Below, one piece after another: positions 5,257-12,715 of a DNA stretch of 39,321 nt; the first letter of the stretch is position 1; each line of letters opens with the position of its first letter. The DNA is taken from the IMG/VR virus record IMGVR_UViG_3300031857_012205, positions 1-39,321 of that record, one strand, 5' to 3'. Below the pieces are notes generated by a model. It was not told where the DNA came from. It saw only the letters and a list, made by a program, of their open reading frames with translations, and did no database searches. The position numbers were made by a program, and so were the translations under genes. This DNA is from a virus.

Positions 5257-7049
5257 AATATTTGCATTCTTTCTATTGTGTCTAGAGTGTCTCTTAAATC
5301 TTGAGGCATTCTTGGCGCACGAATCATATTCATTCTGATTTCTTCTTCTGGCTCCTTGTTATACTTTATAGAGTCATAGGTATGAATTTCTACTTCTTTT
5401 AGTATATCATTTTTACTCATACTTATGGCATTATATATTGACCCACAAACAGCGTCAGCTAAATCTTTAGACCCTTTCCTTGGGTGATCTACTTTGTCCC
5501 TCATTATTTTTAATTGTAACAATTCATCAATTAACAATTTAATATGAGGTCCATTTAGTCTTTCTTCTAAAACAACCATAGCCATATCGTCATAATGTTT
5601 TTTACCAACAGACAATGTTTCAGTATTAATTCCGTATTGTTTTAACTGTTGCATCATGTCATGAGAATTCCATCTATCAAATGTGCAAAGCCTAATATTG
5701 AACCCTCTTGTCCTTAATGCTAATATGTAATCTTTAACTTCAGTAAAGTCTACAGATTTATCTGGAGTTGGAGTCCAGTACCTAACTGCATCTATCTCTA
5801 CTATTGGTGCTGGCTGAGAGTATGTGTCTGTAACCTTCACGTTAACCCATTTCTGAACATGTGCTAAGGAAACTGCACAATGGTCATGTTTTTGTGCAAG
5901 GTCTACGTGTATGAAATACTCTTTGTCTGGATCTGGCGCAAACCAATCTTGAAGTCTTCCAAATCCGTCTATAGCTAAAGATAGGTTGCTGAAAGCTTTT
6001 TCTATTTTTTCTCTAGACTTAAAGAAAGCATCAACTGCCTCTGGTGGCATACAAGCAAACCGTGAAAGTGCGTCTGGCATATTTTTGTAAAACTCCACCT
6101 TAAAGTCTTCTATTTTTTTAGTAGGGTTTATCTCCCATGTAGGTCTTTTTAACGCAAAAACTTTTGGTATTGTGTACGAAACAATATGATCTTCTTCCCA
6201 TTCAACAACGACCTCATTACCATCTGTTCCATCTGGTAGATCCTCATCCATCTTTAGAGTTTTAGTCATTATTAAAGTTTCTTTTTCTGCTATAACTGAA
6301 TCGTAAAATTTTTGAATTGGGTCATTTTTAAATCTGGGAAAAGATAAAAGAATAACTTTGCCATAATCTGGAAAACGAGAAACTACTGATCCACGATACA
6401 TGTCGTATATTGCATCTGCTGTTTTTGCCTGGTCATGCCCTGTTGTATTTTCTGTAGCAAACCCTGAAATCTCATCTAGGATAACAGCAATTACGTTATA
6501 ACCTTCAAAGGCTTCTCTTTCTGAGTGTCCAGAATAAACATTTACATTTTTATTAAATCTAATTTCTGAAGCTTTTGGATCATACTTTCCTGCAAACCAA
6601 GGGGATCTCTCTACTCTAGTCTTAAATCCTTTAAAGAAAACATTATTTGCTTGTTGTGCGTTAATAGCAATATTAATTATATCTATGGTATCTCCTGGAG
6701 GCTTTCCATAATATGTTGCAGGATCTTTAAGGCATAACAGTAGATACACTATATAAGAAACTGATATGGTAGAACAATAGTCCTTACCACTTCCCTTTCC
6801 TAATTGAGCAATTACTTCATTGCAGGTTTGCTTGAATCTTCTTCTTCCTTCGTCTTCTCCGAATAACTTGATGAGTGTTGATTCTTTGTAGATCTGGCTG
6901 CTCTTCTCAATGAGTGTATACTGGTGCTCCGATAGTGGGGGAAGTCCGAGGTACTCTGGACTGGTAACGAATGTTCGTAAGTCGACTGGTCTTTCATCAA
7001 ATTCTTCTCCATCTAATATGTCTATTAAATCATTAAAATTAAGATCCAC
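5253..7049 (-). CDS. terL: Terminase large subunit
   Basis: This 598-residue packaging ATPase-nuclease has Walker A GKGSGKD at 84-90, Walker B VIAVILDE at 186-193 (D192, E193), and an RNase-H-like nuclease with acidic residues in HVDLAQKHDH (D383), FDRWNSHD (D458) and KDLADAV (D529/D532). It translocates DNA into the prohead and cuts it. The start is GTG at 7049, behind AGAGGA, and lies within the 3' end of the preceding gene. Terminase sits far from the visible tail genes, with replication genes between; head genes are not in the window, so the order is not that of lambda-like phages. Confidence 0.95.
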   Translation of the reverse strand: MDLNFNDLIDILDGEEFDERPVDLRTFVTSPEYLGLPPLSEHQYTLIEKSSQIYKESTLIKLFGEDEGRRRFKQTCNEVIAQLGKGSGKDYCSTISVSYIVYLLLCLKDPATYYGKPPGDTIDIINIAINAQQANNVFFKGFKTRVERSPWFAGKYDPKASEIRFNKNVNVYSGHSEREAFEGYNVIAVILDEISGFATENTTGHDQAKTADAIYDMYRGSVVSRFPDYGKVILLSFPRFKNDPIQKFYDSVIAEKETLIMTKTLKMDEDLPDGTDGNEVVVEWEEDHIVSYTIPKVFALKRPTWEINPTKKIEDFKVEFYKNMPDALSRFACMPPEAVDAFFKSREKIEKAFSNLSLAIDGFGRLQDWFAPDPDKEYFIHVDLAQKHDHCAVSLAHVQKWVNVKVTDTYSQPAPIVEIDAVRYWTPTPDKSVDFTEVKDYILALRTRGFNIRLCTFDRWNSHDMMQQLKQYGINTETLSVGKKHYDDMAMVVLEERLNGPHIKLLIDELLQLKIMRDKVDHPRKGSKDLADAVCGSIYNAISMSKNDILKEVEIHTYDSIKYNKEPEEEIRMNMIRAPRMPQDLRDTLDTIERMQIL

Positions 7050-7578
7050 TAGATTCCTCTTGATTTATTACAATAGGCTCCACAACTCCTGTTATTTGCG
7101 AGAGTCTTTTCGCAACTTCCATCTTGCACTTTGGACAGCTAGCGGTTACATCCTTTAATATTCCAACTAAAATTTCTTGCTTTTTTTCTGTTTCTGCTAT
7201 TTGAGTAGCAAGCTCTGCATTATCTAGCAACCCTACTTCCTGAAGCATTCCAATTCTTTTGCCCTCGATATCAGCTATCAGTTTTAATGCCGTTGCCTTA
7301 ACATTTAATTGTCCAGCTTGGTCTGCGTCCTCTACAGTTTTCCATGCCTCTTTTATAAGCATAGCGTAGTGTTGATCGGCGCCAGAGACTGCCTCTTTAG
7401 CCCTGTCACGAGCCCCAGAATCGCTTCTAACGACCTCTTTCCACTCGTCTATATACTGCAAGACTTCTGCCCTCTTAAAACCCGTTAGAGTGGCAATTTG
7501 GGTAGGATTATTACCCTTAAGTAGTTCTGAAACTACCTTGTTCATTCGATCAAAGTGATCTGCTAATTCGATATCCAT
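7039..7578 (-). CDS. terS: Probable terminase small subunit
   Basis: This 179-residue protein starts with a helix-turn-helix-like segment (residues about 13-50: NKVVSELLKGNNPTQIATLT and then GFKRAEVLQYIDEW). A long helical part follows (HYAMLIKEAWKTVEDADQ, LKLIADIEGKRIGMLQEVG), then CPKC at 148-151. DNA-binding head plus helical oligomerisation part, directly upstream of and overlapping terL by 11 bases, is the expected design of TerS, which recognises the packaging site. It has no Shine-Dalgarno. The promoter at 7587-7615 puts the transcript start at or within two bases of the ATG, so the mRNA is probably leaderless. Confidence 0.8.
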   Translation of the reverse strand: MDIELADHFDRMNKVVSELLKGNNPTQIATLTGFKRAEVLQYIDEWKEVVRSDSGARDRAKEAVSGADQHYAMLIKEAWKTVEDADQAGQLNVKATALKLIADIEGKRIGMLQEVGLLDNAELATQIAETEKKQEILVGILKDVTASCPKCKMEVAKRLSQITGVVEPIVINQEESSGS

Positions 7579-7586
7579 ATATATAC

Positions 7587-7615
7587 ATTATAATCTTAGT
7601 TGACTAAAAAATCAA
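7587..7615 (-). promoter_or_regulatory. Promoter TTGATT-N17-TATAAT giving a leaderless terS transcript
   Basis: The -35 TTGATT lies at 7610-7615 and the -10 TATAAT at 7587-7592, with a 17-base spacer. Only 8 bases separate the -10 from the ATG at 7578, which is the normal distance to a start site, so the RNA begins at the start codon or 1-2 bases before it. Confidence 0.75.
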
Positions 7616-7618
7616 CTA
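7597..7618. repeat. Inverted repeat across the terS promoter -35
   Basis: TAGTTGA (7597-7603) and TCAACTA (7612-7618) form 7-bp perfect arms around an 8-base A/T centre. One arm overlaps the -35 hexamer and the stop codon of the upstream gene. It is a plausible operator for a dimeric repressor. A terminator role is unlikely because no U-run follows the hairpin on the minus strand. Confidence 0.45.
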
Positions 7619-7941
7619 GACATTTGCTTGGCAATCTTTAATAATACTAAATATCCAATAAGATCATCAATATCATTGTCTCCAGGATACTCCGTGCCCT
7701 TCATTAGCCTATTTAATTTATCATCAATGCGGACATGAAGTTGTTCTCTTGGTCCCGCCTTTGAAAATATTCTAATTGGCTTAAGAGCAGAATTACCATA
7801 GGCAATATTCTTTTTAACTAACATATGTGCAATTTCGTGGCAGGTTTCAAGGATTTCTTTACCAGCCTCTGTACCAACTGTGAGCAAATATAAGTCCTGA
7901 CAATTAAAACTTTTTGAATCTGGAAATACTGGCTCAAGCAT
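7612..7941 (-). CDS. DUF1599 / Nmad1-like protein
   Basis: A 109-residue helical protein. The stretch KNIAYGNSALKPIRIFSKA (residues 44-62), then VRIDDKLNRLMKG and DDLIGYLVLLKI, matches the small family known as DUF1599, later termed a nucleotide-modification-associated domain. Its sequence suggests a relative of helical MazG-type folds. HEIAHMLVKK (residues 35-44) looks like an HExxH metalloprotease motif at first sight, but the order is H-E-I-A-H within a different conserved block. The biochemical role is unproven. Its start lies 8 bases inside the 3' end of the cupin-like gene. Confidence 0.7.
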   Translation of the reverse strand: MLEPVFPDSKSFNCQDLYLLTVGTEAGKEILETCHEIAHMLVKKNIAYGNSALKPIRIFSKAGPREQLHVRIDDKLNRLMKGTEYPGDNDIDDLIGYLVLLKIAKQMSS

Positions 7942-8569
7942 TTTCTACCTCACTATTTAGTGTAAATCTTCCTACTACAGAAGACCTTGGTCCTTCATTG
8001 CTAATTTGATGATATATTCCTTCTTTAAAAAATAAAATATCACCTGGTTCTAAAATATAGGTTTCTTTAAAATTTTGCCTATCATCCTTTAGCTCCCATT
8101 TATTAATTCCTGCAATTTGAACTATGCATGTGTGCCAACTGTGGTTCTCATAAGGAACAAATTTCTCTGATAAAGCAATTTTTAAAGAACTAAAGTTTAA
8201 AGAGATATCAAAAATGTTTTCCATTTCATCAATTTGATTTGACAAAGATGTGGAAATCATTTTAGGCCTATCACGTGGATCAAAAAATATAGAGAAAAAG
8301 AAAGTGGCATCAGATTCAATAACAAACTCATTTGGCTTTTCTTTAGAGTACGATAATGTTTTAATTGCAAAAAGATCTTTGTAAGGAACTTCATATTGGG
8401 CTGGCACCATATTTTGTTCTTGTGTTGTATTTTCTTTTCTAGTAGCAATATTAAGAACATTAACTATATAGTTCCAGTCTGGCAAATCACTCATTAAGCC
8501 TTTGCAGTGATAAACTCCTGTTTCATTCCAATCATTAATAAAATTATTTTTCATGTCTTCGATAATCAT
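7934..8569 (-). CDS. Cupin/JmjC-like oxygenase
   Basis: This 211-residue protein has a double-stranded beta-helix signature in its second half. ENHSWHTCIVQIAGINKWEL (residues 141-160) aligns with the HxD..Q..G.k.W strand pair of JmjC/ribosomal-oxygenase proteins. LEPGDILFFKEGIYHQISN (173-191) is the distal strand with H187. Such enzymes use Fe(II) and 2-oxoglutarate to hydroxylate proteins or nucleobases. The first metal motif is not canonical: the expected HxD position reads E-N-H or, shifted, H-S-W-H (H143, H146). Iron binding is therefore uncertain and a non-catalytic cupin remains possible. Its ATG overlaps the stop of the small HTH gene (ATGA), and its own end overlaps the Nmad1-like gene. 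Confidence 0.7.
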   Translation of the reverse strand: MIIEDMKNNFINDWNETGVYHCKGLMSDLPDWNYIVNVLNIATRKENTTQEQNMVPAQYEVPYKDLFAIKTLSYSKEKPNEFVIESDATFFFSIFFDPRDRPKMISTSLSNQIDEMENIFDISLNFSSLKIALSEKFVPYENHSWHTCIVQIAGINKWELKDDRQNFKETYILEPGDILFFKEGIYHQISNEGPRSSVVGRFTLNSEVENA

Positions 8570-8706
8570 TTTATAAAACCGTTATCCTTTAAGGCTCTGT
8601 ATATGGTCATAACCGTTACACCACACTCTTTAGCAATTTCTTCCATAGATTTTCTCTGAACTACATACCTCCTATGTAGCCAGTCCTTACTTTTATACAG
8701 CTTCAT
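8566..8706 (-). CDS. 46-aa helix-turn-helix protein
   Basis: This short frame fits exactly between its neighbours with ATGA overlaps on both sides (8703-8706 with ruvC, 8566-8569 with the cupin-like gene). The core SMEEIAKECGVTVMTIYRALK is a clear HTH of the Hin/resolvase or Trp-repressor-like kind, here kept under 20 residues per segment: MEEIAKECGV then TVMTIYRALK. The remaining N-terminal part is basic (MKLYKSKDWLHRRYVVQ). It has no other domain, so it may act as a minimal DNA-binding regulator or as a partner of RuvC. Confidence 0.8.
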   Translation of the reverse strand: MKLYKSKDWLHRRYVVQRKSMEEIAKECGVTVMTIYRALKDNGFIK

Positions 8707-9269
8707 CTCTTTGTTAAAACCTCATTTGCATAATAAGCAATTCCAAATGAGTCTGCCACATCGAAATCATCTAGCTTCAAATCATACTTTTTGTTAAAAT
8801 AATCTACTGTACGCTGCTTTCTAATCTCCCTCATTTTAGATTTATACCAGGAATCAGCATACCCAGGGTTCTCTTTACGAAGTCTATCTTTCTCAATTTT
8901 TGTTGGGTTTTTATTTCCAATATGAGCCTGCCAAGATGAAGGAGAAATAGTGATAACACTAGCCCCAGTAGACATAAGCTCAGCAATAACGACACCGTAT
9001 ACATAAGATAATTTTATCACAGCATCTGGGGATCTGACAAGTATTGCTCCCTCTACTGCTATATAGTCTGACTTTAATTCATCCAGCATGGCAGAAGTTT
9101 TAACTTTAGCATCATATATTTTCTCATATATATCGTTACCAGTTATATTAATTTTACCCCATTTAATTGGTTTATTATTTTCTAAAAGGCAAAATGCTAC
9201 TGAATTTGTAGAAGCGTCTATGCCTAAAACCCTACTTGCCTTTGTCTTAACCAAGCTAGCTAATGTCAT
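8703..9269 (-). CDS. ruvC: RuvC-like Holliday junction resolvase
   Basis: This 188-residue RNase-H-fold nuclease has the acidic residues in order: VLGIDAST (D18), AVEGAI (E73) and DDFDVADSFGIAYY (D170/D173). These metal-binding positions match RuvC. It would resolve branched recombination or replication intermediates before packaging. An insert (residues about 115-155, rich in Lys and Arg) lies between the central strand and the last helix and may contact DNA. The ATG has a good RBS (GAGGATGATAA). It overlaps the upstream zinc protein by 14 bases. Confidence 0.9.
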   Translation of the reverse strand: MTLASLVKTKASRVLGIDASTNSVAFCLLENNKPIKWGKINITGNDIYEKIYDAKVKTSAMLDELKSDYIAVEGAILVRSPDAVIKLSYVYGVVIAELMSTGASVITISPSSWQAHIGNKNPTKIEKDRLRKENPGYADSWYKSKMREIRKQRTVDYFNKKYDLKLDDFDVADSFGIAYYANEVLTKR

Positions 9270-9534
9270 TTATCATCCTCAAAAGTTTAGATCTATCTGA
9301 TGAAGAGTTATTCTTTTCACATTTAGAACATATAGAGAGTTGATTGTATCTGCTAAGCCTAGAGGAGCACTTCTTGCAATATCTTTTTGACCCAGACCTT
9401 ATTGCCTTTTTCTCATAATACTTTTCCATGATCTTTTTATTTGTTGCAACTCTACAGCAATCATCAGAACAATATTTTTGATTATGAGTTTTTGGCTCAA
9501 AATCTTTAGCACAATCTTTATTAGCACACTTCAT
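9256..9534 (-). CDS. Double zinc-ribbon protein, 92 aa
   Basis: Two separate metal sites are visible. The first uses C3, C8, C22 and C26 (KCANKDCAKDF, KYCSDDCC); the second uses C53, C56, C69 and C72 (YCKKC, ICSKC). A basic helical linker lies between. The first site resembles the treble-clef found beside phage endonucleases, but no nuclease motif follows. I use the ATG at 9534, which overlaps the Cas4-like stop as ATGA; the in-frame Met at 9609 would overlap that gene by 79 bases. Function unknown, probably nucleic acid binding. Confidence 0.75.
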   Translation of the reverse strand: MKCANKDCAKDFEPKTHNQKYCSDDCCRVATNKKIMEKYYEKKAIRSGSKRYCKKCSSRLSRYNQLSICSKCEKNNSSSDRSKLLRMINDIS

Positions 9535-10307
9535 ATCTTTATAGGCTCGTAAGCTTCTATCTGAACTGTTCCAGTTTCTTTTTCCCAACAGTCCTTTTTT
9601 ATTTTGCATGACTTACATGCCGAACTAGATTTTGTAAATGGCCTAATTGGAAGATCACCATTAACAAAATTATCGTACACCTCGCACATCCAAACAAATA
9701 AATCTTCGATAATCTTTGTATTTTTATCATTCATTTGTATAGGTATGATTAATAGCTCTTGTGTGTTTTTATTTTCATACAGAAAAAACCCTTCCTGTAT
9801 ATTTTTTATTTTCATATATGTTAAAAGTTGTAGCAAATGGTTTGGAGATGGTGACATTTTTGCTTTATAAACATCCCAAGATTCCTGCTTTGCAGTTTTT
9901 ATTTCGCCAATTACATCTTTATTATTCCAGTCAACTATGACATCTATGAATCCCCTGATAGGTGGATATTCATTAATAACTTCTTGTTCTTCATGCTTTA
10001 GCAACCCCATTTTTTTTATAATAGATTGTATTCTTTCGTGGGCTTGCGTTCCTTGAGACATATTAGCAACAGCAATTGAATCATTGTTGTCTATGAATAC
10101 AGCACCGCTAAAGGCCAAGTACCAGTATCTTGGACAATTACCGCTACCATAACCCAATGAGCTTGGGCTAAAAGAAGTTTTTGTCATGGACTGGTCTCCC
10201 CTTTTTGTAGAAAGGTAAGCATCATCTAGCATTTTACCAAAAGCTTCTGGATCAAAATTGCCAGAAATCTTTTTAAACTTTAAGTTATTTACAATATCTC
10301 TACCCAT
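9531..10307 (-). CDS. Cas4/RecB-like PD-(D/E)XK exonuclease
   Basis: This 258-residue nuclease has GTQAHERIQ (H90), GFIDVIVDW (D122), VIGEIKTAK (E135, K137) and QLLTY (Q160, Y164), which make up the RecB-type catalytic core. C58 and the C-terminal trio C231, C234 and C240 (SACKSCKIKKDC) form the four-cysteine iron-sulfur site of Cas4/AddB-like enzymes. No CRISPR array or other cas gene is nearby, so the role is phage recombination or end processing and not spacer acquisition. It overlaps its neighbours on both sides (8 and 4 bases). Confidence 0.9.
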   Translation of the reverse strand: MGRDIVNNLKFKKISGNFDPEAFGKMLDDAYLSTKRGDQSMTKTSFSPSSLGYGSGNCPRYWYLAFSGAVFIDNNDSIAVANMSQGTQAHERIQSIIKKMGLLKHEEQEVINEYPPIRGFIDVIVDWNNKDVIGEIKTAKQESWDVYKAKMSPSPNHLLQLLTYMKIKNIQEGFFLYENKNTQELLIIPIQMNDKNTKIIEDLFVWMCEVYDNFVNGDLPIRPFTKSSSACKSCKIKKDCWEKETGTVQIEAYEPIKI

Positions 10308-10635
10308 TATATCTCACAACATACTTGAGGGCATCCACAAGTTTGTCTATAGACTCCTTTGCTGAATAATAAATGTTCTTCTTATTGTTATTTACTGTTC
10401 CCGCTTTATCTTTTGCTATTGTAGAATATACAGATGCCATCATAGAAAATTTAGTAGACATTGCTTGCAATTCTATAATTAATTGTGGAGCTTTTGCTGC
10501 GGGAACATCTGGATTCATTAACAATTTTACCACAATTGCCAAAGCTTTATCTAGCTGAGAATCTTTCATATATTCATGCAAGTCATTGAATTCAGTAATA
10601 GAGTTAATGAGTTCCAGAGTGTTCACGTCAGACAT
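10300..10635 (-). CDS. Hypothetical helical protein, 111 aa
   Basis: Almost entirely helical, with no membrane segment and no cysteine. The pattern (SITEFNDLHEYMKDSQLDKA, LIIELQAMSTKFSMMASVYS, KESIDKLVDALKYVVRY) suggests a helical bundle. It starts directly after the stop of the XapX-like gene and overlaps the Cas4-like gene. The setting between SSB and the exonuclease suggests a recombination accessory, but no family is recognised. Confidence 0.7.
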   Translation of the reverse strand: MSDVNTLELINSITEFNDLHEYMKDSQLDKALAIVVKLLMNPDVPAAKAPQLIIELQAMSTKFSMMASVYSTIAKDKAGTVNNNKKNIYYSAKESIDKLVDALKYVVRYNG

Positions 10636-10797
10636 TTAGCCAACCACTACTTTCGTAACCAAAGCATAGCCAATCCATAATCCAACTATGCCCATCAAAC
10701 CAGAAAATACTGGTGGGGCTGGAATTGGAAGCTTGAAGGCGCTAAATACTCCGCCAACAACCGCACCCACTAAAGTGGTTAGAATAATTTCTTTCAT
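10636..10797 (-). CDS. XapX-like small membrane protein, 53 aa
   Basis: The frame (ATG 10797, stop 10636-10638) fills the gap between SSB and the 111-aa gene exactly, with a TAATG overlap with the SSB stop. It has two hydrophobic segments (IILTTLVGAVVGGVFSAF and FSGLMGIVGLWIGYALV) separated by KLPIPAPPV. This glycine-rich helix, P-x-PAPP loop, second helix pattern is that of the XapX (DUF1427) family, whose function is unknown. The inserted place in a recombination operon is odd. A lysis or superinfection-exclusion role is possible but not shown. Confidence 0.75.
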   Translation of the reverse strand: MKEIILTTLVGAVVGGVFSAFKLPIPAPPVFSGLMGIVGLWIGYALVTKVVVG

Positions 10798-11174
10798 TAG
10801 AAAGGAACCTCTGTCTCTTCAAAAAATCTATCAGAAGCAATCTCTTTTTGAAGACTGTATGATGTAACTGCTACACTATCGGCTTTGACTTCGTAAGAAC
10901 TTCTTTCGTTGCCGCTCTTATCTACCCAGTTTTCTTCATAAATTTTTCCAACAATAGCTACTTCTTGGCCCTTCTTAATAGTAGATTTAGCCTGATCAGC
11001 TAACCTACCCCATACCTTTACGGTCCACCATGAGGTAGCAGAATCTTCGTACTTTCCAGTTTCTTCATTCTTCACCCTATCATGTGTAACCACACGCAGT
11101 CTTAATCCTTTATCGCCTATAAGCGCTGGATCTTGACCAAGCCTACCTACTAATGTAATAGTTGGATTTGGCAT
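10797..11174 (-). CDS. ssb: Single-stranded DNA-binding protein (bacterial SSB type)
   Basis: This 125-residue OB-fold protein has TITLVGRLGQDPAL at the N-terminus, then TSWWTVKVWGRLADQA and GQEVAIVGKIYEENW, which follow the bacterial SSB pattern. It ends with the acidic tip EETEVPF, the conserved peptide that recruits partner proteins. The linker is short. The ATG at 11174 has AGGGAG 8 bases upstream; a longer frame from 11228 would overlap the preceding gene and lacks family support. It is the second ssDNA-binding protein of the window, besides the gp32-like one at 16526-17194. Confidence 0.92.
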   Translation of the reverse strand: MPNPTITLVGRLGQDPALIGDKGLRLRVVTHDRVKNEETGKYEDSATSWWTVKVWGRLADQAKSTIKKGQEVAIVGKIYEENWVDKSGNERSSYEVKADSVAVTSYSLQKEIASDRFFEETEVPF

Positions 11175-11176
11175 CT

Positions 11177-11485
11177 CTATATCTCCCTGTTCTCCCAGGC
11201 ATCCATTAGCTCTTCTAATAACGCCCATTCAATCACTGCTAGTCTTGTCTTGTTACTTTCGGAACCCAAGACCAGCTTTAGTACTGGATACTTGTCTCTA
11301 TTTACCTTGAAGGTATCAGTACAAATCTTTGCCCACATCTTTTCAGATATTGATATGCTTGATGAATATTCTTTATAATCTACAACAAAACTTTTCCATT
11401 GAGCATCACCCTTACTGTAGTCTCCACGCCCACTATTTTTTTGCTGCTTTGCCCCGTCACGTTTTGCTTCGCCTCTTTCGGTCAT
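11177..11485 (-). CDS. PD-(D/E)XK nuclease, phage Holliday-junction-resolvase-like
   Basis: This 102-residue protein keeps the core of small resolvase-like nucleases: KGDAQWKSFVVDYKEYSSS (D27, D36-x-K38) is the strand pair with the D..(D/E)xK site. Then comes SISISEKMWAKICTDTF and PVLKLVLG..RLAVIEWALLEEL. The N-terminus is charged and glycine-rich. Resolving four-way junctions is the likely job, though it is short and its upstream acidic residue is not obvious. If active it duplicates the RuvC-like enzyme 2.5 kb away. Its start overlaps the upstream zinc protein as ATGA (11482-11485). Confidence 0.65.
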   Translation of the reverse strand: MTERGEAKRDGAKQQKNSGRGDYSKGDAQWKSFVVDYKEYSSSISISEKMWAKICTDTFKVNRDKYPVLKLVLGSESNKTRLAVIEWALLEELMDAWENREI

Positions 11486-11676
11486 GAGTTAACCTTTAAA
11501 GAGTTATTGTGTCCATTGGGGCAAGTCCAAGTCATAATGAAGTTAACGGTATCCCAAAAATACTCTGAAGAGTCTAGATCACATTTTGAGCATGGCTTAC
11601 TTCCAATAATTGATTCTATGTTTTTATTTTGTACTTCTGTTGGCTTAGGTCCAATAAATTCATTAATGCTTGGCAT
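11482..11676 (-). CDS. Zinc-ribbon-like small protein, 64 aa
   Basis: A single metal site is likely: PCSKC (C29, C32) and TWTCPNGHNN (C52, H56). The flanks are polar with no other motif. It overlaps recA by 14 bases and the PD-(D/E)XK gene by 4. It resembles the many single-ribbon proteins of actinophage replication modules; function unknown. Confidence 0.7.
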   Translation of the reverse strand: MPSINEFIGPKPTEVQNKNIESIIGSKPCSKCDLDSSEYFWDTVNFIMTWTCPNGHNNSLKVNS

Positions 11677-12667
11677 ATATTTTATTATTCAACTCCTCAA
11701 CAACATTTGGATTATCACGTAGATACTGTACGGCCTTTGCCCTACCCTGAAATCTTTCTTCACCAATTGTGTACCAGGCTCCACCTTTTTCTATAACACC
11801 GCACATTTCTGCAACGTCTAGTGTTTCTCCTACAGAGTCTACTCCTAAAGATTCTCCTTGGAAGTAAAAGTCATATTGCCCTGATAAATTTGGGGGCCCA
11901 AGCTTGTTGTAATCAATAATCCAATTGACTGGCCTTCCGATTCTTTGTTCAATAATCTTGTCGCCAACTTTAACACCAGCTTTAATAGCATTAGCCTCAG
12001 CTTCAGAAGACCAAAGCTTGATGACTGTTGATGAGAAGAACTTGACTGCCATTCCTCCTGTTGGTATGTGGCTGGCATGCATAGATCCAAATTGGTTTCT
12101 TTGCTGTGAAATGAGTACAAGTAATGTATTTTTGTTTGCATAATTTAACATTTTGACCGCATGGGTCATATCCTTTGCTTCTGCTCCTATTTGCTTAGTG
12201 TCCTCAAGCTTTTTGAGTTCTGAGCTATCTTTTTCAAAATATATGGCTGGCAATAAAGCAGATATGGAGTCAACAACAATTATATCCACTTCAGCATCCA
12301 TCAGTTGTGTTGCAACATCTACCATATCATTAACTGTTTTGGCAGATGAATATATTAACTCTTCTGAATTTACGCCCAACCTTTCAGCCCAAGATTTATC
12401 ATATGAGTGCTCTGCGTCTATCCAGGCGCAAGTTTTTCCTGCCTTTTGAGCCTCTGCAATCATTTGCAAGCAGAATGATGACTTACCAGCAGACTTATTG
12501 CCCCAAACTAAAACCTGTCTTCCAAAGCCAAGTCCTCCACGTAATGCCAAGTTTAGTCCAATGCTAGGAGTGGGTTGCTTTTCAACAGTAACATCTACTG
12601 CAGACTGCACCCTATTTCTTGTTTTAGGGTCAAGCTTTGCTAATATATCATCTATTTGTATTGTCAT
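11663..12667 (-). CDS. recA: RecA-like recombinase
   Basis: This 334-residue protein has Walker A GNKSAGKSS at 56-64, the catalytic glutamate in WIDAEHSYD (E86), Walker B IIVVDS at 129-134, and SQQRNQFGS, the L1-adjacent signature. GGMAVKFFSS and a KxGPP-like segment follow. It is nearer to bacterial RecA than to T4 UvsX in layout but lacks the long C-terminal domain. It catalyses strand exchange, with SSB, RuvC-like and Cas4-like partners in the same operon. The RBS AGAGAA is weak; a promoter lies at 12687-12715. Confidence 0.93.
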   Translation of the reverse strand: MTIQIDDILAKLDPKTRNRVQSAVDVTVEKQPTPSIGLNLALRGGLGFGRQVLVWGNKSAGKSSFCLQMIAEAQKAGKTCAWIDAEHSYDKSWAERLGVNSEELIYSSAKTVNDMVDVATQLMDAEVDIIVVDSISALLPAIYFEKDSSELKKLEDTKQIGAEAKDMTHAVKMLNYANKNTLLVLISQQRNQFGSMHASHIPTGGMAVKFFSSTVIKLWSSEAEANAIKAGVKVGDKIIEQRIGRPVNWIIDYNKLGPPNLSGQYDFYFQGESLGVDSVGETLDVAEMCGVIEKGGAWYTIGEERFQGRAKAVQYLRDNPNVVEELNNKIYAKH

Positions 12668-12686
12668 TATTCTCTTTCTTTATGTA

Positions 12687-12715
12687 AGTATAGCATTAAA
12701 ACAAATTTCCGTGAA
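12687..12715 (-). promoter_or_regulatory. Promoter for recA: TTCACG-N17-(TGC)TATACT
   Basis: The -35-like TTCACG (12710-12715) lies in the 3' end of the MazG-like gene, and the -10 TATACT (12687-12692) has a TGC extension and a 17-base spacer. The predicted start near 12680 gives a 13-base leader. Confidence 0.55.

Noticed and set aside
7824-7841. HExxH-like metalloprotease motif in the Nmad1-like protein (CHEIAHM)
   Set aside because: The residues are H-E-I-A-H without the glutamate-helix context, and the surrounding pattern fits DUF1599.
9531-10307. Cas4-like gene as evidence of a CRISPR-Cas system
   Set aside because: No array, no cas1/cas2 and a purely phage recombination neighbourhood; Cas4-like nucleases are common in phages on their own.
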